64,000 nucleotides of DNA from Cristatella mucedo (taxonomy: Eukaryota > Bryozoa > Phylactolaemata > Cristatellidae), in the NCBI GenBank assembly GCA_009760855.2, contig WPIO01000075.1, positions 1,777,501-1,841,500 of the forward strand, read 5' to 3'. Position 1 is the stretch's first letter. Each line of letters starts with the position of its first letter. Of this stretch, positions 11,736 through 24,110 are shown one piece after another. A model generated the notes under the pieces. It was not told where the DNA came from and searched no databases. It saw only the letters and a list, made by a program, of their open reading frames with translations. The position numbers were made by a program, and so were the translations under genes.

Positions 11736-11880
11736 AGCTGATTAAACAGCCTCATTTTTATAGCAGCAGAAGAGTATTATCGGCTATTGCCGTCGCTTGC
11801 AGTTGGCAATAAAACGTCCCCCAACTGCCCAAGTCAGACTCGTGACCTCGGTCATGAAGAGCGAGTACCTTATCTCCTGC
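11736..11880 (-). mobile_element. SINE family A
   Basis: On the minus strand, CATGACCGAGGTCACGAGTC is followed by the CAAGCGACGGCAATAGCC body and GAGGCTGTTTAATCAGCT end. The B-box region is altered. Confidence 0.7.
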
Positions 11881-11881
11881 T

Positions 11882-12020
11882 CTATCACCATACACTGATA
11901 GCCCAGGAGGTAAGGTATCGCCTCCACTTGCAATGTGCAATGAAGGATAGCCAACAGCAGGGCTTGAATCCACGACCTGGATCTTAGGGAGCGAGCACTA
12001 CAGCCCTGGGCTAAGACCGA
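11882..12020 (-). mobile_element. SINE family A-like head, second copy
   Basis: The minus strand reads AGGTCGTGGATTCAAGCCC (B-box region), then a CATTGCAAGTGGAGGCGATA body. It directly abuts the preceding SINE, so one probably inserted into the other or into a shared target. Confidence 0.55.
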
Positions 12021-12640
12021 GGGGTGAAAGAGACAGACGTAAGCTGACACGAAGGAATTTCGACTGATGTGACCCCGATGCCAGCCAGCACGATGCCGGC
12101 TGTCACATTCAAAGCAGCGTGTCTTTGGATACGGTAGGGTAGGGACGATCGAGGGCTTGGCTTGGTAAATGTTCAAGCAGCGAGTCGATTCTCAAGTCTT
12201 CTTTTCCGTTCGTAGCGCAGAAAAGCTCGGTACGTTGGATGGAGAACGCCGTCCGAATTAGGCCTCACTTCAGCGAGCGTAGTTCGCCCTTCTTTTCACG
12301 GAGTGCTCGGAGCTGCGGGCGTGCACTGCGGCCTGCGCTGCCGCGTAAGTGGGGGAAGTTGGCAGTTCAGTGAGTGCAGCGGAAGTCTGTGGAATTGATT
12401 CGCTCACCCGTGGACTCTGTTATGCCAAAGTCCACCGAGGCTGGCACAGAATAATGGCCTTTCTCAGCCGTGCGATGTGATTAGCTTGCCACCAAAACCA
12501 ATAAGCCCCTTGTGCAGTGCAGATCATTAGTCGAATGTCACAGGGGCGATTAGCAGGTCAAGCACAATGTGAGGTCTTGTAATAGCACTCTAAGCGAAAG
12601 CATGTGCTGAAGAAGGAGGCAGTGTAGCCGGCAGATATTA
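12021..12640. other. Unassigned intergenic sequence
   Basis: There is no convincing gene, RNA or repeat. Confidence 0.35.
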
Positions 12641-12662
12641 AGAGTGCGAAAGCCAGACGGGG

Positions 12663-12855
12663 GTGGCAATACGAGACGAGAGAGACGGCTCGAGAGACGA
12701 GATGAGAGAGGCAAGGGGAGACAAGATGACTGAGACAAGAGACAAGTTCAGAAGAGAAAGATACTATCAGATGACTCAAGAGAGAAGAGGAGAAGAGTCA
12801 GACAAGGCGAAAGAGGCCAGACCAGTCAGGAAAGTCGAGAGAGACAAGTCACAAC
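12663..12855 (+). repeat. Degenerate purine-rich GAGA/GACA tract
   Basis: Purine-rich sequence with AGAGACGAGA, GAGACAAG and AGAGAGAAG motifs makes artefactual charged frames on the plus strand and Ser/Leu frames on the minus strand. It is an old, interrupted microsatellite. Confidence 0.7.
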
Positions 12856-12869
12856 GGTTTCGCTGGCAC

Positions 12870-14735
12870 TCGGGAGTGGCTGGCGGATGAATGGTTAGGA
12901 GCGAGGTCAACGTTCTCAGCTTTGCTTGACTTTCTTTCCTTTTAACTCGACTGAAGACTGCAGGTGTGATCCTGTCGCCCGAATGCGTGCTTTGCAGCTT
13001 CGGGAGGTGCCCTGGCTGGCGGCCTAGGAATCCCCAATGGTGGCTCAAGCCACCGGCCAACGGCGTCTTACTCATCCCCCGAGAATGCCAGCGATGGACG
13101 CAACCATTGGCGGCGTTTATTGAGACACTCCAGCTGGCCAAGTATTGCTCTCTCAGCTGCCAAGTGCACCAGGCGCAGGTTCATACAGGCAGAGGTCGAT
13201 CCTAAGGGCAAGACGTAGACCGGCAGAGCAGCGAGCGAGCGGGCGATCGACAGGGCAAAGGGTTTGTTGCCAAGTTGCCACGAGGCCGACGCCCTACAGT
13301 GTCACGGCCGAGGCTTGCGTTGTGCTCCGGCGGTGACGCAAGTCGTTGTAACGAATCGCCGCTTCCCGTCGCTCCTTCGTCACTTCTCCTGCCAGGCAGA
13401 CGCTGAAAAGCGAGTCGCCCTTCTCAGACAGCCTCTGCAGCATGGGCACGAGCTATCTAGATGTCTTTTATTATAATTCTGGTTTACTTAGACAGCCAAT
13501 GCCATGATCTCGCGCCCGATTCGCTATTTTAGAGGTTAAATTAAGCCTGGAGCGAAGCTTATCTTGAACCGAAACGAGGGCAAAAAGGTTCAATGGGTGC
13601 ACAGCAACCCAGCCGCCCCCACGGATTCCTGCCACCTCAGCTATCGGCGATGCTGCCGGGCAAGCTCAGCCCCCAAGTACTCATTCGCTTACGGTGTTTT
13701 AGCAGGCCGTGACACAAAGCGACTTAAAAGCCGAGCAAACAGCTGGCTCATGCCGAGCTCATGCAATGCTCGGACCGCGCCTTGGATTGTGCACCAGCGG
13801 CTTCGCGTACCTAGACTTTGCATGGCCGCTGATTGCCAGGTTGAACTAAACTCGCAGTACTTGCTGGTTTGGCTGTCGCAGTTCGGCTAGAGCCAAACTG
13901 CAACAGCCACAACAAAAGTCTACTCCTTTCGGATGAGCGAGGACACCGAAGCCACCGCAGCCACCTTGCACTGGCCACAGCACCGACTGCCAGAGCTTGG
14001 GGGCATTTAAGGCCGCCGAAAATAGAAGGAGTCCCTGGTCTGGATGGCACGACCTCTGACACTTTAGGCGCGCGGAATGTGGAGCACTCAGCCACTAGGT
14101 CTTGGCCTGTGGTGGGGGACTGCGGTGGTGGGCGTAGCAGAAAGCTCGTGCGATGACCCGGCGGTGCACCGTCGCGTCACCTGTGCTTAATGAACGATGG
14201 TTGTGAGGAAACAATGTCGGACCTTCCGTGCATTGCACTTCAACTAGGTCGTTATTCAGTGCCTGCGTGACTGCGTGGTGCCATGGCTGCGTTTTATTAA
14301 TCAAAAGCAGCATCTTGCTCACCCGGTTAGCCGATCCAGGGTGACAGCTTTCGGAGTGATGCACTGAAGAGACCGATTTGCCAGGCTTGCATAGCAGTCT
14401 TAAAATGGCACGATGAGCGCCGGCGAAGAGGAAGCACTCAGAGAAACACACCTGGGCGCACTGGTTGTTTTCAGAGACGAGCCAGCTGTCACGCGTGGTG
14501 TATTACAGCCTCAGACCTCTGAGTGAGATTGGAACCAAGAAAGCGCACGATTGAGTGGTGTAACTGTAGCGTGTCGTTCAATGTTCTCCAGCTAAAAGCT
14601 CAATCGCACGGCTCCCCAGCTGGATGAAAAGTTGCTGTTCTTTCCTTCTTTCATTTGAAAATTTACGTTTCCGAAACCAAGCAGCTTATACTGTATCTGT
14701 ACCGGGCATGAACTTGGAGCCATCATCCTGCAATG
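12870..14735. other. Unassigned sequence with moderate GC
   Basis: Several frames of 60-120 codons overlap on both strands (for example 12776-13141 minus, 13564-13890 plus, 14095-14451 minus). None has a domain I recognise, compatible splice pairs or a start context that favours it. Confidence 0.35.
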
Positions 14736-14739
14736 TCAA

Positions 14740-14945
14740 CTGTCTGTGGCGGGAGTGATGGTGCTTCAGATGTATTTCCATTGTAATTTGGCAAAGTCAC
14801 AGAGACTGTATGGGTGTTACGCATGAGAGATTGTTTTAGTGCACTCAAAGCCTAAGTGGCTTTTGGTACGATTTCGGCAGCCAACAGACTTCATTGCACG
14901 CAACAAAGAGAAAGTGAGAAGCATAGCTGAGTCAGGAGAGCAGCT
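14740..14945 (+). repeat. Unnamed dispersed repeat, copy 1
   Basis: Blocks in order: CACAGAGACTG, AGTGCACTCAAA, TAAGTGGCTTTTGGTA, GCCAACAGACTTCATTG, AAAGTGAGAAGCATAG. The same order recurs at about 21613-21735 and 49675-49790. It is non-coding and the family is unknown to me. Confidence 0.5.
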
Positions 14946-15309
14946 GACCTAGTGATTAGAAGCTCAATTTGGCTCGAAAAGACGTGCAACAATCGGAAGC
15001 AGGAGTGTATATGTAGTTGAGTAAGAATTATTTAAGTGTCAATGCCTGCCCAATGAATTGAGTTACTAGCAGTGAAATCTCGCCAGACATGAAATCGGTT
15101 GGCTGAGTAGACACGCGTATCTCTTCGACAGGACTGCTACACTCGTGGCTTCTCATTAAAGAGAGAGAGAAACTAATTCTAAATACTTCTTTAGAAAACA
15201 GATTTAGCTTCTCAAACCGAATCCTATGTGTATAGCACTTGTCGCGGAACGGTAGCCTTTACAGCTCTCACTGCCTTCGTCATTAGATCGGCATTAGTTT
15301 TTAGTATCG

Positions 15310-15402
15310 TATGTTTTACTTTAATAATAGTAAGAATAAATTTGCATAGCTCCCTCAGAGAACTGAATCTCTTTCTATGCACTTTACAGATGCTGTATAG
15401 AA
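15310..15402 (-). mobile_element. L2-like LINE 3' end
   Basis: On the minus strand, TGTAAAGTGCATAGAAAGAG, ATTCAGTTCTCTGAGGGAGC and an A/T tail with ATTATTA match the family stem-loop and tail, with a few substitutions. Confidence 0.65.
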
Positions 15403-15929
15403 AGCATCACCAAATGCCTGTCAATAGCATCCACAAGCGCAAGGCAGAATGTAAGCAGGTACATTCACACGAAGAAATAATCATAAAGTGTTAGAACCTG
15501 TTCACAGTGATCAAATCGCCGAATGCTATGATAAACTGGGCTAGCCTATCTCTTATAACCAACTGACCCAAATCAGCGGCTGTTCACATGGAACCCTTCT
15601 ACACTTCTGCCTTCAAAACTCTCATTTGAATACTTGCTACTTCTACCAAGATCAACACTCGCCGGCCGTGGTTCCAAGCGGACTCAAGCCGTCGCTTAGG
15701 CGCACACCGTGACGGCCCTCCTACTCGTCGGAGCCTGGCTTCCAGGCGGAACGCTTTGTGCCAACAGTCTGTCCAGACACTTTGCACGAATGCTTCATGG
15801 TTAGCTTAAGTCTTAAATGCTGAATGGTTAGCATGTTAAAAATGATCATGCAGATTGCGACAAAAACAATGGATGAAAAGTTGCAAAGGTTTATCGGAAA
15901 GAAACGCAGAGCTTCAGTAGACAACTCGC

Positions 15930-16380
15930 GGGCACTCGCGGGCAGCAACAGGGAGAGCTAGAGAAGCAGTGTGCAGAGCCGTAGAGTGGCAGTGCCGTAT
16001 GAGAGCAGTGGAACCAACACGGAGAGCCACATGAGCAGTAGAGCCGTAGTAGCAGTACGGAGAGCAGCAGGTGGAGAAAGAAGTATTGAGAGTAGGAGAA
16101 GCAGCATGGAGAAGCAGTAGAAACAAACAGTTCGGAGAGCCGCAGAATCCGTAGAGTCGTTAGAGCTACTAAGAGCCGGAGGAACGGTATGGAGAGCCGA
16201 ATATGGAGTTTGGAGAACAGTAAGATCAGTGTGGAGAACTGCCGGAGCAATGGAACCGGAGTAGCAGTGCAGGGAGCCGGAGGTGCGGCACGGGAAGCAG
16301 GAGGAGCAGTACGGAGAGCTAGAAGGAAAAGCATGGGAGGACGGAGAACCAGTACGGAGTACAGTGAACATGGAGCAGTT
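15930..16380 (+). repeat. Imperfect minisatellite, about 21-bp unit
   Basis: Some 20 diverged units follow the pattern GGAGAGC..GGAG(G/A)AGCAGTA, with period 20-22 and most often 21. Because 21 is a multiple of three, long frames stay open on both strands (15958-16545 minus and 16189-16446 plus), but their composition is that of the repeat. Confidence 0.75.
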
Positions 16381-16559
16381 AAAGAGTGTATCTATGTCGC
16401 TGTATCTGTTCGGAAGAACAGTGGTGGGACTCATCAAGGAGCTTAGCTGATTGAGCAAAGGTTTATTTGCTTTGTTATCAGCTAAGTTTCCAATTTTTGA
16501 CCTTGTTATAGGACCGAGCATCGCAACCTTAGATCCTTTTAGCACCAGGCAAAAGCAGC

Positions 16560-17338
16560 CCTGGTATATATAAATTTGCTTTAGTTTCCTTGGGCGGTGT
16601 TCTTAAGTACAAGCTGTTATCAGATACATCTTCTTTACTTCAAATCCTAGGTACTAATTCAAATCTCTATCATCAATCGCTGACCTGAATGGTTGAGTTA
16701 TAAGCATTTATCTTTCAAGATTTAATAGAGTCTCAATATTTTCTCTACATTTTAAAAGTTCATCACAAAGAGTCAAAATTTAAACAGCAGAATTTTAACT
16801 GTCATAAGCTGCTCCGACGTTTATAATAACTTTAATACTAACGATGCATTTCATAGTGTCCTAAGAGAACTACATTGTTTCCTAGGCGTTCCACGAAGGC
16901 TAAAAAGAAGGCTTTCTTGCCGATAAGTGACCACACCACACACTGTAGCTCAGGCTTAACCTAGCAAAGGTTAATTAGTATAGACAACGAGTTGCAGATG
17001 ACTATTTTTCATTGTTTTTAAAGATTTTAAGTCACTTGCATCATGGTGATCGTTGGTAGCGATTTAAGGCTCTGGCTACATGAAAGCTGAAGGCGGAGGC
17101 CCTTGATGAATTTGAGATTGATGAAGACTTGGATAATCAAAAAGAGCCAGAAGAGCGGTTTATGCAAGCAGAGGCCTGAAGAGCCTCTAAAATTATTTAA
17201 CCAAAAACTTGAAGTTCAATAATATGCATGCCGTCTTGAGCAGGAAAGATTATATCTGAGAGATAACCAATTGGCACGCATAGAATATGCTTAAGCACTG
17301 CTTTTTAATTTGAATTCCCGATCATTTGACCCACCCTC
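16560..17338. other. Unassigned A/T-rich sequence
   Basis: A weak minus-strand LINE-tail resemblance lies at about 16822-16895 (CCTAAGAGAACTACATTG). Nothing else is recognisable up to the LINE that starts near 17340. Confidence 0.35.
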
Positions 17339-17339
17339 T

Positions 17340-18912
17340 TCCGTGCATTATCCCTTCTACCGTTCCTATCAAATGCGCTGGAATGAGTTGTGGCAGATCA
17401 GCTGAATTCATATGTTAAAACTTCAAACATTGCTGGTAAGTTTCAGTCAGGTTTTGGAGCTAATCACTCCACACAGTCAGCATTGCTTCGAATATGTAAC
17501 AATCTACTCAGGAATGCAGACTTAAGACGAGTATCTCTGCTTGTTTTGCTCGGTCATTTGGCAGTTTTTGATACTCTAGATCACCAAGTCCTTCTTGAGC
17601 GTCTCTCATCTCGCCTGGGGATCACTGGCACTGCATTGCAATGGCACAGGTCCAATCTCAGTGGTAGACTCCAAGAATAATGATGTGAATGGAAAAATAC
17701 CATCTGAGGAACCTCTGAAATATGGGGTACCTCGGGGATCTGTGCTTGGTCCCATTCTTTTCATACCTTATACTTTTTCTCTTACCGATTTGATTGCCAA
17801 GCACAATCTAGGCTTTCAGTTCTATGCTTATGACACTCAGCTGTAACTTTGCTTCGATCCCTCCCAGCCAGGCAGCATATCGAATTCTTTCAATCCGGAT
17901 GTATTAATAACATAGGCACACGAATAGCAGCAAACGTTCTTAAATTGAATGATGATAGAACCAGATTTAATAGTTATGGGCAAACCAAGTGTGAGTCAGA
18001 AACCAGAAACGTTAGCGTTTACAATCGGCTCTGCCAGCATACGTTCTGATGAATCTGCCCGAAAATTAGGTGTCGTGATCCAAAGTGATCTTTCATTGGA
18101 CGACCACATCAGCTCCACAGTCAAGTCTGCCTGCCTTAAGCTACATAACCTTGCTAAAACTCGGGCTTGTTTAGGCAGGGATAACACATCTAAATTGGTC
18201 TATGCATTGATGACATCCGTCTTGACTTCTGTGACTTAGTGCTTGCTGGTCTACCGGCCTGTGCACTCACTCAGGCGCTTACAGCTGGTGCAAAACTCTG
18301 CAGCTCGGCTTGTCTGTCGTGAGGGTCGCAGCTGCCACATCACACCACTTCTCGTCAACGTGCACAGGCTCCCAGTCAAGCAACTCATCGGCTTCAAGGT
18401 TTTGTCACTCACTTTTAGGTCACTTCATTCTCAGACTCTTGCGTACTTATTAGATATGCTATCCCACCAGGCTAAGTATAGTACCACCTGCTTTTCGGAA
18501 TCTAATTTTTTACCTGTACTACATACAAATATCAAATCCTGTTCATACCGTGCCTTTGGTTGGCATGCTCACACAGCCTGGAACTCACTTCCTACCCGCG
18601 TCACGATATCTCCTGGCTAGTCCATATTTAAAAAGAACTTAAAAACACATCTATTTAGGACAGCATTTAGTGGGTCCCTGTGAATCGTCTTGTATGTGCT
18701 TATGGGTGCTGACACTGTGCATGCTGTCACTAACCATACTTGCATGCTGACCCTGTGCATGTCACCCCTAACCAGGTTAGGCCTTTTTTTTATTGAGCAT
18801 GCTACCACTAACCATTCGATTGTGCTTCCTTTACTGCAAATTAAAGTGCCTAGAAAGAAATTGAGTTCTCTCAGGGCGTGACGTCAAATGTATTCTCATT
18901 ATTATTACTAAG
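17340..18912 (+). pseudogene. L2-like LINE ORF2 pseudogene with complete 3' end
   Basis: This is the longest retroelement copy here, 5'-truncated within the reverse transcriptase. It begins near VVADQL and continues FQSGFGANHST and VFDTLDHQVLLERL. A frameshift near 17670 leads to GVPRGSVLGPILF and FQFYAYDTQL, where the catalytic YADD has become YAYD. Another shift leads to SDLSLDDHI, VQNSAARLV and TAWNSLPTRV (up to 18617). The 3' UTR follows, with the TAAAGTGCCTAG stem-loop and an ATTATTATTA tail near 18899-18908. Several frameshifts, stops and the lost aspartate make it inactive. L2 versus CR1 assignment is by eye. Confidence 0.85.
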
Positions 18913-21400
18913 GTGATTTGGCCTTGGCATAGCCACCTAAACCTTTCAATTAGGCCAAATCTGTAGAGATTTAAGCTTCTTGCTAATAATCTGGAATCAA
19001 GCAACGGGAAGGAGGTGCTTCGCATAAGATAAAATAAATGATGGCTGGAATGAATTTGACGAAGCTACAATAAAGGATGCTACGCCTTCTACTTTCTACT
19101 TGCAATTATTTGTTGCTTAGCTAGACTCAGGTTATTTAACTACTGGCTTACATTTCCAGTCATGCCAAGCTCTTATGTGCAATTGTCAAATCCAGAAAGA
19201 GTGAACAGCATCTGAGTAGTGACCTCATCGCCTGTGGTAGCCTACATGAGGATAGACATACAAAACTCTACCGAACGTCAAACGATGGATCTTAATCCTA
19301 AAATATTTATTGGTTTTGTGCCCACATTTATTACGTCAGAAGTGACTTCCCACGTCAGTACCGTGACTCAAGAATCTGGCCACCTGAGGAACACATAGTA
19401 ACCCTGCTTGATCTAAAAATACGTTTTTAATTCGCCTGCTTAGCCCTTATCTCAAGCAAAGCAGTTATTGGTCGGCAAGCCACCTCCTTAGTTAACCCAA
19501 TTGGTCTGCCATTGGCTCCCAAGCAGGCACACTAATTATGGCCAGAGGTGGATGAGATGACCTTGGTTGGAGACGTTACTTGGTGCCATTGACGTTAAGA
19601 GGCCTGCTGTCAGCTGCCGCTGCTGCTGGCATAATCCTAATCGGTCGCCCCGGGTGATTATGACGTGTGTGCCTACTTGCTCTGCACCTGGACGGCAAGT
19701 AATGATAGTGCCACCGTCGCTGACGCCAGTTGGCTCTCCGTCTCCAGGCAGCGACCATGTTGGATTTGTGTGGGGGCGAAACTTCGCGTTTCACATATTT
19801 CAGTCTAGTCGTAAGTCGAAGGGCATGAGCTAACCAGCACGCGGTCGCCCGTTCGCAAAAGGAGTAGCTGAGTCAAAAGGAGAGCCCAGCGACGAGGTGG
19901 CGCAGCAGTGGCAGCAAAGACTAGTTGGAAAGTTTCATGCCAGAGTCAGCCACAGTCCGTCAGCAGTAGCAGATACGTTTTAAGAAGCTGCTAGAGCCAT
20001 ATAAATGAGCTCGTCATCTATGAAACGCAGAACGAGAGCTTCAATTGCCAGCTATCTCTGAGTAAAAGACGGAGGAAGCTTCGTGATTGTCCCGAGAAGA
20101 CGCCAGTGCACTGCCGTGGGGCGGAAACTGGCACCACGATTCAGATAGGTATAAAGACGGTCCGGCCACGAATGGCCTGCCATTCAGGGCAAATTTTGTA
20201 TAGACTTTATCTATGCCAATCTACCAGGAGCAATCGCATCTTCTGTTGCAAGCAATTACGCCACTTAAAATTACTGGGAGCATAGGCAAATAAAGAAGTA
20301 TTGGCCCACTGCATCGGCCATACAAGAACTGCTAAGATGTTAGTCCAGTTTTCCGAACAGCGATGAATAAGAACCGGTTTTGCCGACGAGTATAGTTGTA
20401 GGCTATCGGTGGTTCAGAAATTCCGTAGCCCCTGGTACCTGTTCATTAGACTATTCTGCATTAAAGAAGTAGAATATTAAGAGTGCTCTCTGTTGCTTCA
20501 CGTATCAATGCAGATCCTTTGCAGTGCTTTAAGTTTGCAGCTTAAGCGGTAGTTGTTAGTGCAGCTGCAAGACTGGAATTCGCCGTGTTCGCACCCTGCG
20601 AATTTGCTTGCGGTACCACTCGCAGCTGTTTTCAAGCCACACTGAGGCTTGGCTGAGTCATTTTTCATTCCAGCGAAGTTGAGCTCTATGAGGAAAATTA
20701 GGAGACTGAAGGAGCCTGGTTATGACTACAACTCGAGCTCCAAGCTCGTAAACACTTCGTGTGGGTGCACGTTACACTTGGAAATCGTTTTAAATGAATG
20801 CACTATTGAAACTTATTTCTTTGAACTTTTTGGTGATAAGCTCTGTCGGAAATTCAAAGCAAATGAGCCGATTAGTCTCGCGATCATCTTTCAATGGAAA
20901 AGAACGATACGAGCTGTTTCGTAGTAATTTACGTATTTAGCCCATAAAGTGAAATTCAAAGTCGGGATTCGGCTAAATTTCCACAACTTAAACGGTTCGT
21001 TGTAAAACCCTTACATCCCGCGCCAGCTACTCGAACCTCGCTTCAGTTTATTGAAGGAAATCTGACTTGCCGTTTTTCTCGATGGATTCTGTACACTGCC
21101 ATTCATTGAGTTCTAGAAGTTGGTCCGTCTGACAAGGCCCCCCGAGCCCTTCAGCCAACTGCCGAGCCTCAGCCCTGGATGCCTTGCTGGTCATTAGTAA
21201 GCGCTTCCAGAGGCTAAACGGAGGCGACATTGACCGTAGCATTTCATTGATCGTGTGTACCGTGACTTGCTCCTATACGACGTCTATTCAGTCTGGCTGA
21301 CACTTCAAGGAGGTCAACAATTCAGTCAGCCAGACTGAATGTCAAGTCAGTGGGCACATCTATATGTCTATGGGCGTGTTTTGCTGCAGATCTACTTCGA
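18913..21400. other. Unassigned intergenic sequence
   Basis: I recognise no repeat or gene. The 91-codon frame at 20649-20924 looks more protein-like in composition than most, but has no domain I know and no splice partners. The region 19560-19840 is somewhat GC-rich with unremarkable frames. Confidence 0.35.
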
Positions 21401-21411
21401 CGCCTACTATA

Positions 21412-21550
21412 GTATAATTCATTTGTGTAGCACCCTAAGAGAACTTAATCTCCTGTAGAGGCGCATCGCAAATGCCACGTGGCTCGAGCCCACGACCTCA
21501 GCCTGACCTTCTCAGGGCAAGTGCCTTAACTACTGGGCCAAACCAGCCTC
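21412..21550 (-). mobile_element. SINE family B, tRNA head joined to a LINE-type tail
   Basis: The minus strand reads GTTTGGCCCAGTAGTTAAGG (A-box region), GGTCGTGGGCTCGAGCC (B-box region), then GCGCCTCTACAGGAGATT and AAGTTCTCTTAGGGTGCTAC. The second half is the 3' module of the local LINEs. Confidence 0.8.
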
Positions 21551-21564
21551 GTATGCTGAAACGT

Positions 21565-21735
21565 GTGCATGCCAAATGTAGTGTCATTTACCACCGCCTG
21601 TTAATCCACAAACCCACAAAGACTACGTAGGTGGTAAGAAGAGCAGTTTTCTCTGGCTCAATCAATACCTAACCGGCTTTTGGTACTCCAGCAGACTTCA
21701 TTCAAGGCTAGAAAGAAGAAGTTAGAAGCATAGGT
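21565..21735 (+). repeat. Unnamed dispersed repeat, copy 2
   Basis: CACAAAGACT, CCGGCTTTTGGTACTCC, AGCAGACTTCATTC and AAGTTAGAAGCATAG follow in the same order as the copies at 14.8 and 49.7 kb. Confidence 0.45.
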
Positions 21736-21964
21736 AAATTCATAAGGGCAGTGAGTAGCGCGGAAGTAGCATCTCGGCACGGCTTGATAGGATGTACCAT
21801 AGTCGGCAGTAAGACATTAGATGCCATTGAGACTGTTTCTTAATAAATGTGATTAGGAGCCAGAATTGCTGATCAATCTTTAGATACATATTCCATACGT
21901 AGGCATGCAAAGGACGATGTATACGGACCAAAATGACGTGATTAGGGATACGGTGTTTTAGCTT

Positions 21965-22480
21965 CTTTTAACTTACGTCCAGTTTGGGTACGCCGCGACG
22001 AAAATCGGGATTGAGTTCTAGAAAGCGAAATTGGTCAAACGAACAGCACCGTCTCGAAAGAACTCAAGGTTTTTTGGAAGCACAACTAAACAGCTGGTGT
22101 CAGTAGAGCCGCTGGTATGACAGTGAGCCTGATTAAGAAACAGCTGCCATAGGTAGCACGGAGCAAGAGAATGAGTGGTCCGAAAGTAAATGACAAAATC
22201 TGTAAGTTCACGCACTGCCTGAGATGTGTGAGAAGTGAGTGACATACACCGAAATTCTTAAAGTTTAGAATAGACAAAAATTCTTGCTGCAGAGAGGTTT
22301 GCACTTGCTTTAAGTGGAACGCGCCAGACCCTTGCAATGATTTTCTAATGTCGAGACGGCGTATCACAAATACACGGGCCATCTCCAATTTGTCACCCTT
22401 GCCCGAACAGGCCCGAATGCTATTTTGCGATGTTAAGTCTCTGAAAGCAGGAAGGCTTGACTGACGGGGTAGTCTAGCGA
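21965..22480 (-). pseudogene. LINE ORF2 C-terminal remnant
   Basis: The minus strand encodes FRTTHSLAPCYLWQLFLN, like the FRSLH..APTYLSDLL block of the better copies, with neighbouring conserved stretches in other frames. It is frameshifted and carries no tail. Confidence 0.55.
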
Positions 22481-22829
22481 AAGGTCAATTTGAAACACCA
22501 CACCCAGGCTGTGTACTGACGCATGAAAAAGGTAGGCTTGCAGCGTTTATTTAGAGTGGTAGACATTAAAACTTCGAGTATTTGTAGGTTCCCCAAAACC
22601 AGTCGGTTGGATTTGTAGGCATTTAATTAGAAAAATGTTGCTAAAAAGCAAGTTCGAATATCCTCAGCAACACACGCAGCAACGGAGAGAGTTAGGGAGC
22701 TGCTGGAAGACAGGGAAGGATACAGCCCAGAATTATCAATGCTCTATTGCAGCTATTTTTTCTCTTGGCATGAAAAGAAAAAGGCTAGATTGGGCTTGGA
22801 GACTGAATCGGTCAGGAAGAGGGAGACAC

Positions 22830-22906
<77 letters not shown>
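22830..22906 (+). repeat. (GA)n microsatellite
   Basis: An almost uninterrupted GA run, with an AAAGAGAGA entry. Confidence 0.95.
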
Positions 22907-23399
22907 CAGCATGCAGTGTGAAATGAAATGAACTTAAATCGATTGATCTTTGAATTAAGTTAGCACTTTGAAACGACTGTTCCGAAATCTGCAGCATAGA
23001 TAGAAACTAAACCATCGCAGTGCACTGATTTACAGGCAAGAAGATGGGCGTCCAATGTAGATTCGGTGCTACATTGCATTACAAGCCTCAGTAAATATTC
23101 ATGAAAAATTGCATAGACTACCTAAGTCAGGATCACCGACGTGGTAGTTATACACTCGCAGCAGAGATCAAGACTGTATAAAGTGTCGTCCTCCAAAGAT
23201 CTGACTCGAACTTACTTGCTAAACTTGAGATTTCAGTAAAGAGCTAAGCTAGAAGGACAACATGAATTTTTTTTACAAATAAATGGCAGTGTTGCGTTTC
23301 AGAGCGGCCTAACAAGGCCTCTAAAAACGCTGCTGCAACAAGACTTGTAGTTAAGGATATGCTAATTATTTCAATTACGCACGGTAGCAGCTCATCGGT

Positions 23400-24110
23400 G
23401 CATTTCAAAAGAAGACCAGAGTGGGTCTTGAATCTCGAGGAGGATCTGTAGTGCTCTTAGACTTCAAGATAATCTTCGACATGAGGTCATTTTTATCTGA
23501 CTGGAAAGAGGATATTGAGATCATGTAAAGACACGAAGGTGATAAAGGTGAACGTGAAAGCAATAAATCCAAGGATGGCGTTACCTTGGTGGGACTAAAG
23601 TCCCATATCGTATTCATCTTGCTATAGAAAGAGCGCGCAGCAACAGTGAGACCAGGTCGAATGGTGCACCAAGATGACGAGCGTTTTCAAGTGCCAACAG
23701 CCACGATGACCGATGTCCTAGACTAGTTACGTTACTCACGCTAGAGGTTGGTTCCCAATGGAACCTCAAGCTGCCGAATGATATAAACATATTCCATCTA
23801 GTCTTCGACCTCTTTTTGAGAGGGGTGATGACTGAGAGCCACAAGAGAACATGAATCAGCCGGTTCACATAATTCAGCATCTAGAGGATCTGTTGAGTAA
23901 TGGAAATGAACACTAAAGTCACCGAGTAAGAGGCAAGGATGATTTCAGGAATACCGAATCTATAAAAGATCCTCCAAAACCTGTTTTAATTTATCTCGAG
24001 ATATAATAGACGGGAGATTCTTTAGGGATTATGTTGGCAGTCGTCATGCAGTTTGCCTACTTTGGCTTGAAATCTCGGTCGTAGCAACACAAATCAAGGG
24101 GTCGTTGTTA
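23400..24110 (-). pseudogene. LINE endonuclease-domain remnant
   Basis: The minus strand encodes CLLLGDFSVHF (about 23930 downward), matching the GDFN.H core of AP-type LINE endonucleases, followed by DPLDAELCEPADS. Further downstream come a degraded T..GH..D-like block and, near 23600, DFSPTKVTPSLDLL. Stops and frameshifts interrupt it. It is the only endonuclease portion I find in the window. Confidence 0.55.

Noticed and set aside
20649-20924. 91-codon frame that looks protein-like
   Set aside because: No domain, signal peptide, splice partners or relation to neighbours could be found, so it is not called a gene.
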